The position numbers and the translations under genes were made by a program. Source: CBDBDZ01 sp965204215 (lineage in GTDB: Bacteria > Pseudomonadota > Gammaproteobacteria > Pseudomonadales > GM7GCV1). Taken from it: DNA of 51,904 nucleotides. Below the pieces are notes generated by a model that did no database searches, was not told the DNA's origin, and was given only the letters and a program-made list of their open reading frames with translations. The stretch's first letter is position 1. The number at the start of each line of letters is the position of its first letter. This document shows positions 35,820-43,790 of this stretch, one piece after another. Location: the NCBI GenBank assembly GCA_965204215.1, contig CBDBDZ010000009.1, positions 1-51,904 of the forward strand. The letters are read 5' to 3'.

Positions 35820-36544
35820 TGACTGTAAAGATTGGTTTTTATTTTGATAAAGCTTCGGTTGATCGTGTTATCAACGGGTTAGTTACATTATCTGAACCTT
35901 TAAAGCCTGTATTTTTTAGTGAAGAAGAACAGATAAAAAGTGAGAATGATCGGCTATCTAATCATGAGAGGTTTGAAAAATTCAGAGAAAGAAATCAAGC
36001 AGGCTTTTTTCTATTTTCTGACGATTGTTCGTATAACTTTTTTTTGTACGACAAGGGTTACTCCGTTGTTTACATTTACATCGATACTCAAGAGTCAGGT
36101 AAGTTAGAAGAAATTTTCAAATCAGTATCAAGAGCGCAGCCAGTCTTTGGTCATGCTAGCCATTCAGATGAATACGATCACCGTAATCGTTATTACATCA
36201 CCATTGGTAAAAACCACATTGAAGATTGGATAGGTCGTAAGCTCGATAAATATATCTCAGGTGTTTATTGGTATACATTGTTATCTAATGAGTTGCTGGA
36301 AAAGCATCAGGTTGATTTAACTAATTTGTCTTCTGAGGCTATCTCTATAGAAACGTTGAATAATGGTTCAATGCATTTATTGAAGTTTTATGAAAAACCT
36401 GAAAGTTGGCGTGAGAATGCTGATCGTTTAGATGACTTGTGTGAAAAAGTGGATGGTGTGTTCTCACGCCGTTCAGTTGAATTAGCCGTGAAAGGAGTCA
36501 CTAGCTACATGGAGTACGACGATATTATTGCTGGTTGGCGATAG
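35819..36544 (+). CDS. putative immunity protein, cassette 2
   Basis: 241 residues, soluble, no signal peptide. The ATG overlaps the toxin stop by one base (TAATG). It is rich in aromatic residues (FFLFSDDCSYNFFLYDKGY; VYWYTLL). It resembles the larger, about 240-residue immunity proteins of polymorphic toxins, but I cannot place it in a named Imm family. Its 3' end overlaps the facing symE-like gene by 20 nt. Confidence 0.78.
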   Translation: MTVKIGFYFDKASVDRVINGLVTLSEPLKPVFFSEEEQIKSENDRLSNHERFEKFRERNQAGFFLFSDDCSYNFFLYDKGYSVVYIYIDTQESGKLEEIFKSVSRAQPVFGHASHSDEYDHRNRYYITIGKNHIEDWIGRKLDKYISGVYWYTLLSNELLEKHQVDLTNLSSEAISIETLNNGSMHLLKFYEKPESWRENADRLDDLCEKVDGVFSRRSVELAVKGVTSYMEYDDIIAGWR

Positions 36545-36773
36545 CGATAGCGATAATTACAATACGCTGCTGCACTTGAATCTCAACATTAGAGTCGATC
36601 TCAAACCCAGCCTCGGCAAGCCATTTACCTTTAAGCAGAATCTCGGCGATGGTGGATTGTTGCTTGAGGGGTTGACGGCCTTGATAATCATACCAACCGC
36701 GCTTAACCTTTAGCTGCCGACGTTGTTTAGTTGTGGAAACGTCACGCAGTGACGTAGTATTAGCTTTAGTCAT
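36525..36773 (-). CDS. SymE-like protein, cassette 3
   Basis: 82 residues. Core LKVKRGWYDYQGR, then STIAEILLKGKWLAEAGFEI and VEIQVQQRIVI match SymE (E. coli: RxLxV-S-x-Y, PAITLKGQWLEAAGF, V-x-V-x-x-G). SymE proteins have an AbrB-like fold and include the SOS-induced type I toxin. This copy has diverged at the C-terminus (AIAIANQQ instead of EDGRLVIT) and overlaps the immunity gene of cassette 2. Confidence 0.82.
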   Translation of the reverse strand: MTKANTTSLRDVSTTKQRRQLKVKRGWYDYQGRQPLKQQSTIAEILLKGKWLAEAGFEIDSNVEIQVQQRIVIIAIAIANQQ

Positions 36774-36877
36774 AGTAACTTCTTGTGCAGACTGCTGTGA
36801 TTAGCTGAGCTCTGACACCTCGAAACTATAAACACCCTGTTGGTGACAAGACACGATGAAATAGTGATAATGATGCT
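36774..36877. promoter_or_regulatory. conserved 104-nt divergent leader between symE and the RHS-type gene
   Basis: Exactly 104 nt separate the symE start from the toxin start here and at 34885-34988, 40586-40689, 42276-42379 and 44025-44128. The five are nearly identical. They contain TTAGCTGAGCTCTGACACC, an A/T box ACTATAAAC that may be the -10 element for the toxin, and the invariant GACACGATGAAATAGTGATA just before the toxin ATG. No strong -35 element or ribosome binding site is visible for either gene. The fixed length suggests shared regulation of both directions, or strong recent recombination. Confidence 0.7.
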
Positions 36878-37924
36878 ATGAAAACGATGAGACATGTTCA
36901 GACTTGGCTGCTGATAACACTGTTAACGCTATCGGCCAATGGCGATGTCTGGGGCAAACGACTAGAGACTAACTGGAATGGCAGCGAGGTAAGCGAGAGT
37001 CAAACCCAAGGCAACCAACGCGGCTACACAGACCATGAACACCTAGATAGCATTGGTCTAATACACATGAACGGGCGAGTCTATGACCCCAAACTGGCAC
37101 GTTTCATCAGCCCCGACCCTTACATACAAGACCCTTACAACACGCAAAGCTTTAATCGTTATAGCTATGTTTGGAACAATCCGCTAAGACACACTGACCC
37201 AACGGGTGAATTCATACCGCTGATAATTGCAGGCATTAAAATAGCTGGCCTCGCGTATGGCGTTTACGAAGCCGCTGAAGTTGCACGTGGTATCGCCACA
37301 GGCGAAATAACAGGTCAAGAAGCGGTAACGGGCGCGGTGATAACAGCAGGCATTGGTGTTGTAGGAGGTGCGATAGTTAAATTGGCGAATAAAGTAACTC
37401 CTCCAGTAGTTGAAGAACAAATAAAAGATGTTGTTGATAAAGCACTGAGAAAAAACACGGATGCTCAGCAAAACCTGAGTGATAAACCTACAAGAACTGC
37501 GGATGCGCCAGACGGACGGGGGGGAAATAATGATGTTGAGGTGAATGATAATGTAAATGGTGATGCTACAAAGGGTGTAACAAATCCTGTTCCAGGAACC
37601 TTAGCGAGAGTCGTACCCGATACTCCTATTACTCGAGCATCAGGTTCTTTAGGAAGACCTGGAGCTGATGATGTTTTTGTAACCGCTGCGGATGATATTC
37701 GAGGGCTAAATGCTAGACAAATAGCTGATCGTTTAACCATTGGACCTAGCCCAACTGGTGTTAGGATTATTGAATTTCCAGCACCTAGTAGTGGTATAGC
37801 AAGTCCAGTTTTACGAAATAACCCAGGCTTTGTTGGTGGAGGCCGTACTGCTGGAGGTGCAAGGGAATTCGTTATACCCAATCAATCAATTCCTTCCGGT
37901 GCGAGTACGAGGGTTGTGCCATGA
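36878..37924 (+). CDS. orphan RHS-core toxin, cassette 3
   Basis: 348 residues; the complete form of the constant region. Signal peptide 1-26, RHS core 48-110, hydrophobic pre-toxin 111-175, helix 176-195, linker with PDGRGG (211-216, coded by a G7 tract), ATK at 230-232. The 116-residue tip contains DVFVTAADDIRGLNARQIA, RIIEFPAPSSGIASPVLRNN, FVGGGRTAGGAREFVIPN. I recall this block from proteins called polymorphic toxin type 10; its activity is not known to me with confidence. The partner downstream is an Imm27-type protein, which supports the toxin role. Its stop overlaps the immunity start as ATGA. Confidence 0.87.
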   Translation: MKTMRHVQTWLLITLLTLSANGDVWGKRLETNWNGSEVSESQTQGNQRGYTDHEHLDSIGLIHMNGRVYDPKLARFISPDPYIQDPYNTQSFNRYSYVWNNPLRHTDPTGEFIPLIIAGIKIAGLAYGVYEAAEVARGIATGEITGQEAVTGAVITAGIGVVGGAIVKLANKVTPPVVEEQIKDVVDKALRKNTDAQQNLSDKPTRTADAPDGRGGNNDVEVNDNVNGDATKGVTNPVPGTLARVVPDTPITRASGSLGRPGADDVFVTAADDIRGLNARQIADRLTIGPSPTGVRIIEFPAPSSGIASPVLRNNPGFVGGGRTAGGAREFVIPNQSIPSGASTRVVP

Positions 37925-38223
37925 TGAGAAAACCTGATGTAAATGAAAAGAGGTTGATAGGCGAATGGGTTTTAGAGAATGACGGCTCTGTAAAAGGAGA
38001 CTCTACATGCGATAGGATTCGATGGTTAACGGACTCCTTTTTTGAGCTAGTAGTGGTCGATGGAGATAACTGGTCTGCCTTATATAGAAACCCTGATAAT
38101 GGAGATTACTGGGAGCTGACTTATCCTCAAAGTGAAATGCATGGTGGAGGGCCTCCTGCTCTTGAGTGTATATCTAAGAATGATGCTCATCAAAGATATA
38201 GTTTTGAGGATAATGAGTCATGA
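37921..38223 (+). CDS. Imm27-like immunity protein, cassette 3
   Basis: 100 residues. LIGEWVLENDG near the start, RIRWLT, LYRNPDNGDYWELTYP and MHGGGPPALE are the marks of the Imm27 family of polymorphic toxin immunity proteins. It overlaps the toxin stop (ATGA) and its own stop overlaps the next toxin start (ATGA at 38220), so two toxin-immunity pairs are chained in one transcript. Confidence 0.85.
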   Translation: MMRKPDVNEKRLIGEWVLENDGSVKGDSTCDRIRWLTDSFFELVVVDGDNWSALYRNPDNGDYWELTYPQSEMHGGGPPALECISKNDAHQRYSFEDNES

Positions 38224-38804
38224 GAATATTAAAATTAGTTGTGTTGTGGATATTGGCTGTTTTCAGCAGTCTGTTGTGGAGCTACTCACCTACAACAGAA
38301 CTAATCCATGAGTATGACGCTGTAGATAGCTATGTTCTTGAACGAAATACCAAATCTGAGAGCCAAAACCACACCTACGACGACCCGCTAAACTTTCACT
38401 ATTGTTGCAGTACATCTTCGACTCGCAATTTACAAAAAGAGGCCTGTGAAGGGTCTTTTTTTGCGTTTGAGGTTGGTTTAGTTGCTACAAAGGGGGCAGG
38501 GAAATCAGCGCGAACACCAGTAGGTAGATCAGGGCAGCAAAATAATTTTCCGAATCCTAATGCTCCTAAGCCGCGTAATGCTCCTGAAACAATCAACGGT
38601 CGTGACTTTAGTGGCCATGCGATTGATCGAATGCAGGAGAGAGGGTTTACACCATCTGTCATTGAAAATGCTCTAAGCACAGGCACAAGAAGTGCAGGTA
38701 GCCGTGCTGGCACTTCTGTTTTCACAGATAGTGCAAATAGGCTTAGGGTTGTAACAAACTCAGAGACTGGAAATGTGATCACAGTCATTCCAGGTGTTAA
38801 GTGA
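38220..38804 (+). CDS. secreted toxin without RHS core (RelE/ColE5-like RNase tip)
   Basis: 194 residues. The N-terminus is a signal peptide or anchor (VVLWILAVFSSLLWSYS) unlike that of the other cassettes, followed by 60 residues of no known domain. The ATKG junction is at 89-92 in the same codon phase as in the RHS-type genes. The tip has FSGHAIDRMQERGF (H133, R137), a helix, and GTSVFTDSANRLRVVTNSETGNVITVI: the DUF4258/BECR-fold arrangement of RNase toxins. It begins inside the end of the Imm27-like gene (ATGA), so it looks like a displaced module stacked behind cassette 3. Confidence 0.8.
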   Translation: MRILKLVVLWILAVFSSLLWSYSPTTELIHEYDAVDSYVLERNTKSESQNHTYDDPLNFHYCCSTSSTRNLQKEACEGSFFAFEVGLVATKGAGKSARTPVGRSGQQNNFPNPNAPKPRNAPETINGRDFSGHAIDRMQERGFTPSVIENALSTGTRSAGSRAGTSVFTDSANRLRVVTNSETGNVITVIPGVK

Positions 38805-39097
38805 TGGCGAGTGACAAAAGTAATGTCTTTTATTCAAAAGTCCGAGAGTTAATTCATCTTGAATGGGACCCGATAGGGGTATCAGATTTTGTTGATGAGT
38901 TTGGTGAATATGACAGTTATATACCAAATCTTTTTAAATTGTTAGAAAGCAGGTCTAGTAATCAAGAAGTATTTGATTTTCTTTGGGTAGCGGAGACAGA
39001 AGCTATGGGGCTTTCTGGCGACCAAGAACGCACTAAACAGTTTACGGAAAAACTGTGTAAGTTGGCAGATGAATATTCATGCCCGACTAATAAATAA
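38804..39097 (+). CDS. putative immunity protein of the RNase-like toxin
   Basis: 97 residues, acidic, alpha-helical (SKVRELIHLEW, NLFKLLESRSSNQEVFDFLW). I chose the ATG at 38804, overlapping the toxin TGA by one base; a GTG at 38801 would add one residue. The family name is not known to me. The stop codon lies within the loop of the hairpin that follows. Confidence 0.78.
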   Translation: MASDKSNVFYSKVRELIHLEWDPIGVSDFVDEFGEYDSYIPNLFKLLESRSSNQEVFDFLWVAETEAMGLSGDQERTKQFTEKLCKLADEYSCPTNK

Positions 39098-39107
39098 AGT
39101 CGGGCAT
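39079..39107 (+). terminator. hairpin at the end of the cassette 3 operon
   Basis: ATGCCCGACT (39079-39088) pairs with AGTCGGGCAT (39098-39107), a 10-bp stem with 9-nt loop holding the immunity stop codon. There is no T-tail. A second hairpin follows 57 nt later. Confidence 0.55.
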
Positions 39108-39163
39108 AAGTACCTCAAAATCTATCCATTTTTAAGCCTTAGAAGGGAGCTTTTGTACTGTTT

Positions 39164-39191
39164 ATGCCCGAAAACATAAGTTTTCGGGCAT
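39164..39191. terminator. second hairpin between the facing cassette 3 and symE genes
   Basis: ATGCCCGAAAAC (39164-39175) and GTTTTCGGGCAT (39180-39191), 12 perfect pairs, loop ATAA. It shares the ATGCCCGA arm with the first hairpin. It lies just before the facing symE stop and may serve both directions. Confidence 0.6.
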
Positions 39192-39194
39192 GGT

Positions 39195-39425
39195 TTAAAC
39201 GGAAATAATCACCAGTCGCCCATCTTCGATATAAACATCAACATTAGAATCAACGGCAAAGCCAGCGTCAGTAAGCCATTTACCCTTTAATGAAATCTCA
39301 GCGATGGTGGATTGCTGTTGTCGTGTTTGACGGCCTTGGTAGCCATACCATCCGCGTTTAACCTTTAGCCGCCGATGTTGCTTTGTTTCGCTAGCTCCGT
39401 TACTCTGCGTTAAGTGACAAAGCAT
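39195..39425 (-). CDS. SymE-like protein, cassette 4
   Basis: 76 residues from the ATG at 39425; an earlier in-frame ATG would run into the facing toxin gene. The core is intact: HRRLKVKRGWYGYQGR, TIAEISLKGKWLTDAGF, VDVYIEDGRLVII. The N-terminal leader differs (MLCHLTQSNGASET), and only 23 nt separate it from the next toxin start instead of 104, so this unit is an older or rearranged version. Confidence 0.82.
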   Translation of the reverse strand: MLCHLTQSNGASETKQHRRLKVKRGWYGYQGRQTRQQQSTIAEISLKGKWLTDAGFAVDSNVDVYIEDGRLVIISV

Positions 39426-39448
39426 GACGAAATAGCGATAATGATTCC

Positions 39449-39970
39449 ATGAACATGACGAAGCACATCCAGACGTGGATACTGATAACACTGTTGGCGC
39501 TGTTCGCGAATGGTGTTGTTAGTGCCAAACTCGCGTCGGGGCATCAAAACCTAAGTGGCAATCTACACCAGAGCCAAACGGTTCTTAAAGCCTTATTGCA
39601 TCAGGGGTTAGAGGAAGTTAGTACGATGAACGTGTCGGGTTCCCCCCTTGCTACAAAGGGTGGAAGATTTCAATCAGGTAGAACGCTTGGAGACCGTATA
39701 CGAGGCCAGAGAGGTGCAATAGGTGAATCACCTCCTACTTTAAGACGTATTCATTCAGATGAAACTTTGTCATCTGGTTCAAATAGGTTTAGTTTAGATT
39801 TCCATCGTGGTTTATCAACAGATGATATTGTGCGATCACTCCGACCAGGTGCAGATGAGGCTTTGCGAATTAAGCCTGATGGAAGAATCATAAATGGCAA
39901 CACTCGAATTAAAGTTCTTGAGGAAAGAGGGTTTGATATAAATTCTCTACCTAGAGAGGTGTTCGATTGA
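39449..39970 (+). CDS. secreted toxin without RHS core, cassette 4 (ParB-like tip)
   Basis: 173 residues. The signal peptide (HIQTWILITLLALFANGVVS) is a diverged relative of the others, but only about 40 residues of low-complexity sequence follow before the ATKG junction at 68-71. The tip contains DIVRSLRPGADEALRIKPDG and RIINGNTRIKVLEERGFDI, which resembles the DG-x-x-x-x-GN-x-R core of ParB/sulfiredoxin-like domains seen in some polymorphic toxins. No catalytic claim is made. The stop overlaps the immunity start as TTGA. Confidence 0.8.
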   Translation: MNMTKHIQTWILITLLALFANGVVSAKLASGHQNLSGNLHQSQTVLKALLHQGLEEVSTMNVSGSPLATKGGRFQSGRTLGDRIRGQRGAIGESPPTLRRIHSDETLSSGSNRFSLDFHRGLSTDDIVRSLRPGADEALRIKPDGRIINGNTRIKVLEERGFDINSLPREVFD

Positions 39971-40299
39971 GTTCACTAGAGCCTTCTTGGGATGTTGAAC
40001 TGGAAAAGTTTCTTTCAATGGATGTTATGGAGAAAATAACATGGCTTAGTCGTTTAACATTCTTTGTGTCGATGTTTGCACGTGAAACTTATGATGTTGA
40101 TTCAAATGGTGTTGAAAAACCCGTTGCTTTGAGGCGTTATAATGAGCTTCTACATCGTATCGCCACTCATCAGCTTAAAGTGACAAATAATGACTCTGAA
40201 GGAGGGATGTCTGATGGCCAATTTTTTGAAATACTCTCAATAATGGTTGATGAAATTGGCCTTAGAAAGAATGTATTGTTAGATAGGTTGCAGAGCTAA
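39967..40299 (+). CDS. putative immunity protein, cassette 4
   Basis: 110 residues from a TTG that overlaps the toxin stop; this is the only start that fits the spacing seen in the other units. All-helical, with RRYNELLHRIATHQL, a motif I recall from immunity proteins beside ParB-like toxins. No signal peptide. Confidence 0.75.
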   Translation: MSSLEPSWDVELEKFLSMDVMEKITWLSRLTFFVSMFARETYDVDSNGVEKPVALRRYNELLHRIATHQLKVTNNDSEGGMSDGQFFEILSIMVDEIGLRKNVLLDRLQS

Positions 40300-40307
40300 A
40301 TTAAAAT

Positions 40308-40350
40308 AACGGGGTCGTGTCTTTGGTTTATGGTGAGCGTACCCCGTTAG
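40308..40350. terminator. long-loop inverted repeat after cassette 4
   Basis: AACGGGGT (at about 40304-40315) and ACCCCGTT just before the facing symE stop form an 8-bp stem with a loop of about 25 nt. It is a weak candidate for a bidirectional end of transcription. Confidence 0.35.
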
Positions 40351-40354
40351 GAAT

Positions 40355-40585
40355 TTATTCAGCCGTAATCACCAGCCGCCCATCTTCGATGCAAACATCA
40401 ACCTTAGAATCAACGGTAAAGCCAGCGTCAGCAAGCCATTTACCTTTTAATGAAATCTCAGCGATGGTGGATTGTTGTTTTAATGTTTGACGGGCTTGGT
40501 AATCATACCAACCGCACTTAACCTTTAGCTGTCGATGTGATGCCATAGAAACGCCATTAGCTGAAGCAGTATTCACCTTAGTCAT
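40355..40585 (-). CDS. SymE-like protein, cassette 5
   Basis: 76 residues. The N-terminal leader is the MTKVNTASANG version also found in the truncated copy at 34753. The core HRQLKVKCGWYDYQAR, ISLKGKWLADAGF, VDVCIEDGRLVIT is intact. The two leader versions (MTKVNTASANG, MTKANTTSLRD) mark two lineages among the array units. Confidence 0.83.
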   Translation of the reverse strand: MTKVNTASANGVSMASHRQLKVKCGWYDYQARQTLKQQSTIAEISLKGKWLADAGFTVDSKVDVCIEDGRLVITAE

Positions 40586-40689
40586 AGTAACTTCTTGTGT
40601 AGACTGCTGTGATTAGCTGAGCTCTGACACCTCGAAACTATAAACGCCCTGCTAATGACAAGACACGATGAAATAGTGATAATGATGCT

Positions 40690-41685
40690 ATGAAAACGAT
40701 GAGGCATATTCCGATTTGGCTACTGATAACACTGTTAACGCTATCGGCCAATGGCGATGTCTGGGGCAAACGACTAGAGACTAACTGGAATGGCAGCGAG
40801 GTAAGCGAGAGTCAAACCCAAGGTAACCAACGCGGCTACACAGACCATGAACACCTAGATAGCATTGGTCTAATACACATGAACGGGCGAGTCTATGACC
40901 CCAAACTGGCACGTTTCATCAGCCCGGACCCTTACATACAAGACCCTTACAACACGCAAAGTTTTAATCGTTATAGCTATGTTTGGAACAATCCACTAAG
41001 ACACACTGACCCAACGGGTGAATTCATACCGCTGATAATTGCAGGCATTAAAATAGCTGGCCTCGCGTATGGCGTTTACGAAGCCGCTGAAGTTGCTCGT
41101 GGTATCGCCACAGGTGAAATAACAGGTCAAGAAGCGGTAACGGGCGCGGTGATAACAGCAGGCATTGGTGTTGTAGGAGGTGCGATAGTTAAATTGGCGA
41201 ATAAAGTAACTCCTCCAGTAGTTGAAGAACAAATAAAAGATGTTGTTGATAAAGCACTGAGAAAAAACACGGATGCTCAGCACAACCTGAGTGATAAACC
41301 TACAAGGACTGCGGATGCGCCAGACGGACGGGGGGGAAATAATGATGTTGAGGTGAATGATAATGTAAATGGTGATGCCACAAAGAGAGTAGGGAGACAT
41401 ATGAGTCCAGAAGAATTGGCTAAGATGAAAAAAACTGGGCGTGTTCAAGAAGGCGGCGGCGGTCAAACTCGAGTTGCTGACCCTTCTGACCCTAATACGT
41501 TTAAAAATGCTCCAGATGGTGATGTGTTTGTTGAGTTTGATGTGCCAGCTAATCGAGTATTGCCACACTCAACAGGCACGGGAAGAATACCTGGCCCAAA
41601 TAGCCCTGATGCAAGAGTGCCAGGAAGAAATCCTGCTGATTTTGAAATGCCTTCGGCAACGAATATTAATGTACCTAAAAAATGA
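40690..41685 (+). CDS. orphan RHS-core toxin, cassette 5 (TreTu-like ADP-ribosyltransferase tip)
   Basis: 331 residues with a full constant region; ATK at 230-232. The 99-residue tip starts GRHMSPEELAKMKKTGRVQE, then GGGGQTRVADPSDPNTF, DVFVEFDVPANRVLP. This block is typical of RHS tips that I associate with TreTu-type ADP-ribosyltransferases, which modify EF-Tu; the match is from memory and the C-terminal half is short. If right, the target would be cytoplasmic translation, which a Sec-exported product cannot reach in its own cell. The stop overlaps the immunity start as ATGA. Confidence 0.85.
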   Translation: MKTMRHIPIWLLITLLTLSANGDVWGKRLETNWNGSEVSESQTQGNQRGYTDHEHLDSIGLIHMNGRVYDPKLARFISPDPYIQDPYNTQSFNRYSYVWNNPLRHTDPTGEFIPLIIAGIKIAGLAYGVYEAAEVARGIATGEITGQEAVTGAVITAGIGVVGGAIVKLANKVTPPVVEEQIKDVVDKALRKNTDAQHNLSDKPTRTADAPDGRGGNNDVEVNDNVNGDATKRVGRHMSPEELAKMKKTGRVQEGGGGQTRVADPSDPNTFKNAPDGDVFVEFDVPANRVLPHSTGTGRIPGPNSPDARVPGRNPADFEMPSATNINVPKK

Positions 41686-41975
41686 CGATGATGAAAAACT
41701 CTTTAAGAAATGTGCTCGAATTTCATGGTGACCTGATATCTAGTCATGGAATAGTCTTGTCATTCAAAGACGAAAATATTAATGGTAGTTACAGCGTTAA
41801 TATGGATAGTTCAAAATATGTTGGGACAGTAACTTATTGGCCTGAAACTCAGTTTGAGTTCCAGTTCAATAGCTGTAGCTCGGGAGAAGTTGTATTTCTT
41901 GAGACGAAAGAGTTTGATAAAGAGTCAGAGTTGTCTATCTTTGTAGAAAATCTTTTATCTACTGAATTAAGTTAA
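41682..41975 (+). CDS. putative immunity protein, cassette 5
   Basis: 97 residues, beta-rich (VLSFKDENINGSYSVNM, YVGTVTYWPETQFEFQF). ATGA overlap with the toxin. The N-terminus could be at the second or third Met. The family is not named here; the position makes it the antidote of the cassette 5 toxin. Confidence 0.77.
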   Translation: MTMMKNSLRNVLEFHGDLISSHGIVLSFKDENINGSYSVNMDSSKYVGTVTYWPETQFEFQFNSCSSGEVVFLETKEFDKESELSIFVENLLSTELS

Positions 41976-42041
41976 TTGAAAATCATCTATTCTTATAAAT
42001 TGGGGTCAGATACACATTAAAATGATCTAGCCCGCAGTGAT

Positions 42042-42275
42042 TTAGGTGGTGGTAATCACCAGCCGCCCATCTTCGATACAAACATCAACGTTAGAATCAA
42101 CAGTAAAGCCAGCATCAGCAAGCCACTTACCTTTAAGTGAAATCTCAGCGATGGTGGATTGCTGTTGTCGTGTTTGACGGCCTTGGTAATCATACCAACC
42201 GCGTTTAACCTTTAGCCGCCGATGTTGTTTGGTTGTGGAATCGTCACGCAGTGACGTAGTATTAGCTTTAGTCAT
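42042..42275 (-). CDS. SymE-like protein, cassette 6
   Basis: 77 residues, the cleanest copy: leader MTKANTTSLRDDSTT, RRLKVKRGWYDYQGR, TIAEISLKGKWLADAGF, VDVCIEDGRLVIT. It faces away from the cassette 6 toxin across the 104-nt leader. Confidence 0.85.
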   Translation of the reverse strand: MTKANTTSLRDDSTTKQHRRLKVKRGWYDYQGRQTRQQQSTIAEISLKGKWLADAGFTVDSNVDVCIEDGRLVITTT

Positions 42276-42379
42276 AGCAACTTCTTGTGCAGACTGTTGT
42301 GATTAGCTGAGCTCTGACACCTCGAAACTATAAACGCCCTGCTAATGACAAGACACGATGAAATAGTGATAATGATGCT

Positions 42380-43410
42380 ATGAAAACGATGAGACATGTT
42401 CAGACTTGGCTACTGATAACACTGTTAATGCTGTCAGCCAGTAATGATGTCTGGGGCAAACGACTAGAGACTAACTGGAATGGCAACGAGGTAAGCGAGA
42501 GTCAAACCCAAGGCAACCAACGCGGCTACACAGACCATGAACACCTAGATAGCATTGGTCTAATACACATGAACGGGCGAGTCTATGACCCCAAATTGGC
42601 ACGTTTCATCAGCCCCGACCCTTACATACAAGACCCTTACAACACGCAAAGCTTTAATCGTTATAGCTATGTTTGGAACAATCCGCTAAGACACACTGAC
42701 CCAACGGGTGAATTCATACCGCTGATAATTGCAGGCATTAAAATAGCTGGCCTCGCGTATGGCGTTTACGAAGCCGCTGAAGTTGCACGTGGTATCGCCA
42801 CAGGCGAAATAACAGGTCAAGAAGCGGTAACGGGTGCGGTGATAACAGCAGGCATTGGTGTTGTAGGAGGTGCGATAGTTAAATTGGCGAATAAAGTAAC
42901 TCCTCCAGTAGTTGAAGAACAAATAAAAGATGTTGTTGATAAAGCACTGAGAAAAAACACGGATGCTCAGCACAACCTGAGTGATAAACCTACAAGGACT
43001 GCGGATGCGCCAGACGGACGGGGGGGAAATAATGATGTTGAGGTGAATGATAATGTAAATGGTGATGCCACAAAGGGAACACAGCTCCAGAGGAATCAAG
43101 CTGCTGGCGCTGCCTTTGAACAGAAGGTTAAAGGGCAGTTGCAAGGTTCACAGACAGGTGTAGTTGAACAAGTTACGGTTAAAACTCAAAGCGGAGTCCG
43201 AACTAGAATTGACTTGTTGGGTCGTGATGCTAGTGGTGCAATAAGGTGTACTGAATGTAAGGCCTCCGCTACTGCGCCTCTTACAAAAAACCAAAGGCTT
43301 GGTTTTCCTGAAATTCAACAGTCAGGGGGGGCGTTGTCGGAAAGGGTAAACCTGGATTTCCTGGCGGTACAAAAATCCCGCCAACTAAAGTAGATATTGT
43401 AAGGCCATGA
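42380..43410 (+). pseudogene. orphan RHS-core toxin, cassette 6, frameshifted nuclease tip
   Basis: As read, the frame stops at 43393 after 337 residues. Constant region as in cassette 3; ATK 230-232. The tip has E247 in AAFEQKVKG, D278 in RIDLLGRD, and E292-x-K294 in TECKAS, then APLTKNQRLGFPEIQQSGG: a PD-(D/E)XK nuclease toxin. After a G7 run (43325-43331) the frame reads SERVNLDFLAVQKSRQLK, which does not fit; the neighbouring frame continues as GKGKPGFPGGTKIPPTKVDI and ends at TGA 43408-43410, 15 nt before the immunity ATG. So one G is missing (or two extra) relative to the functional form. The catalytic residues precede the shift. Confidence 0.83.
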
Positions 43411-43425
43411 GGCGAGTAAATTTTT

Positions 43426-43755
43426 ATGTCAATTGAACAAACTGATACTGTTGATTTTATTGGTGTTAATGAGCCAGAAAACGAGGTTGTATTAACTATT
43501 TCAGACCATTTGGAATGGGGGACTGATGCTGGTAATCATTTATTGCTTTTACAGGATAAAATAAATACCTATTTAAGCTTTATTGAAAGTGGTGAGCTTC
43601 TTGAATCATATCCTGATGCAAATGGCCGTAAAGCTGTAATCAATATCGTTGGTCAATACCCTTTAAACCAAGAAGCAGAGAACTTTATTGGTCAAGTAAA
43701 GCCAATTGTAAGTAATGCTGGTATGTCCCTACGTTTTGAAGAATTTGAAAGCTAG
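43426..43755 (+). CDS. DUF6572-like immunity protein, cassette 6
   Basis: 109 residues. VDFIGVNEPENEVVLTISDH, LLLLQDKINTYLSFIESGEL, SYPDANGRKAVINIVGQYPL are characteristic of the DUF6572 family, which I associate with nuclease-toxin neighbours. It is the only immunity gene not overlapping or adjoining its toxin's stop, unless the frameshift upstream is corrected, in which case the gap is 15 nt. Confidence 0.83.
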   Translation: MSIEQTDTVDFIGVNEPENEVVLTISDHLEWGTDAGNHLLLLQDKINTYLSFIESGELLESYPDANGRKAVINIVGQYPLNQEAENFIGQVKPIVSNAGMSLRFEEFES

Positions 43756-43783
43756 GGACGTACCACGGTTAAAGGTTCGTCCC
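43755..43783. terminator. hairpin after cassette 6
   Basis: GGGACG (43755-43760) pairs with CGTCCC (43778-43783), and after one mismatch ACC pairs with GGT. It lies between the facing immunity and symE genes. No T-tail. Confidence 0.4.
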
Positions 43784-43790
43784 ACTGTTG

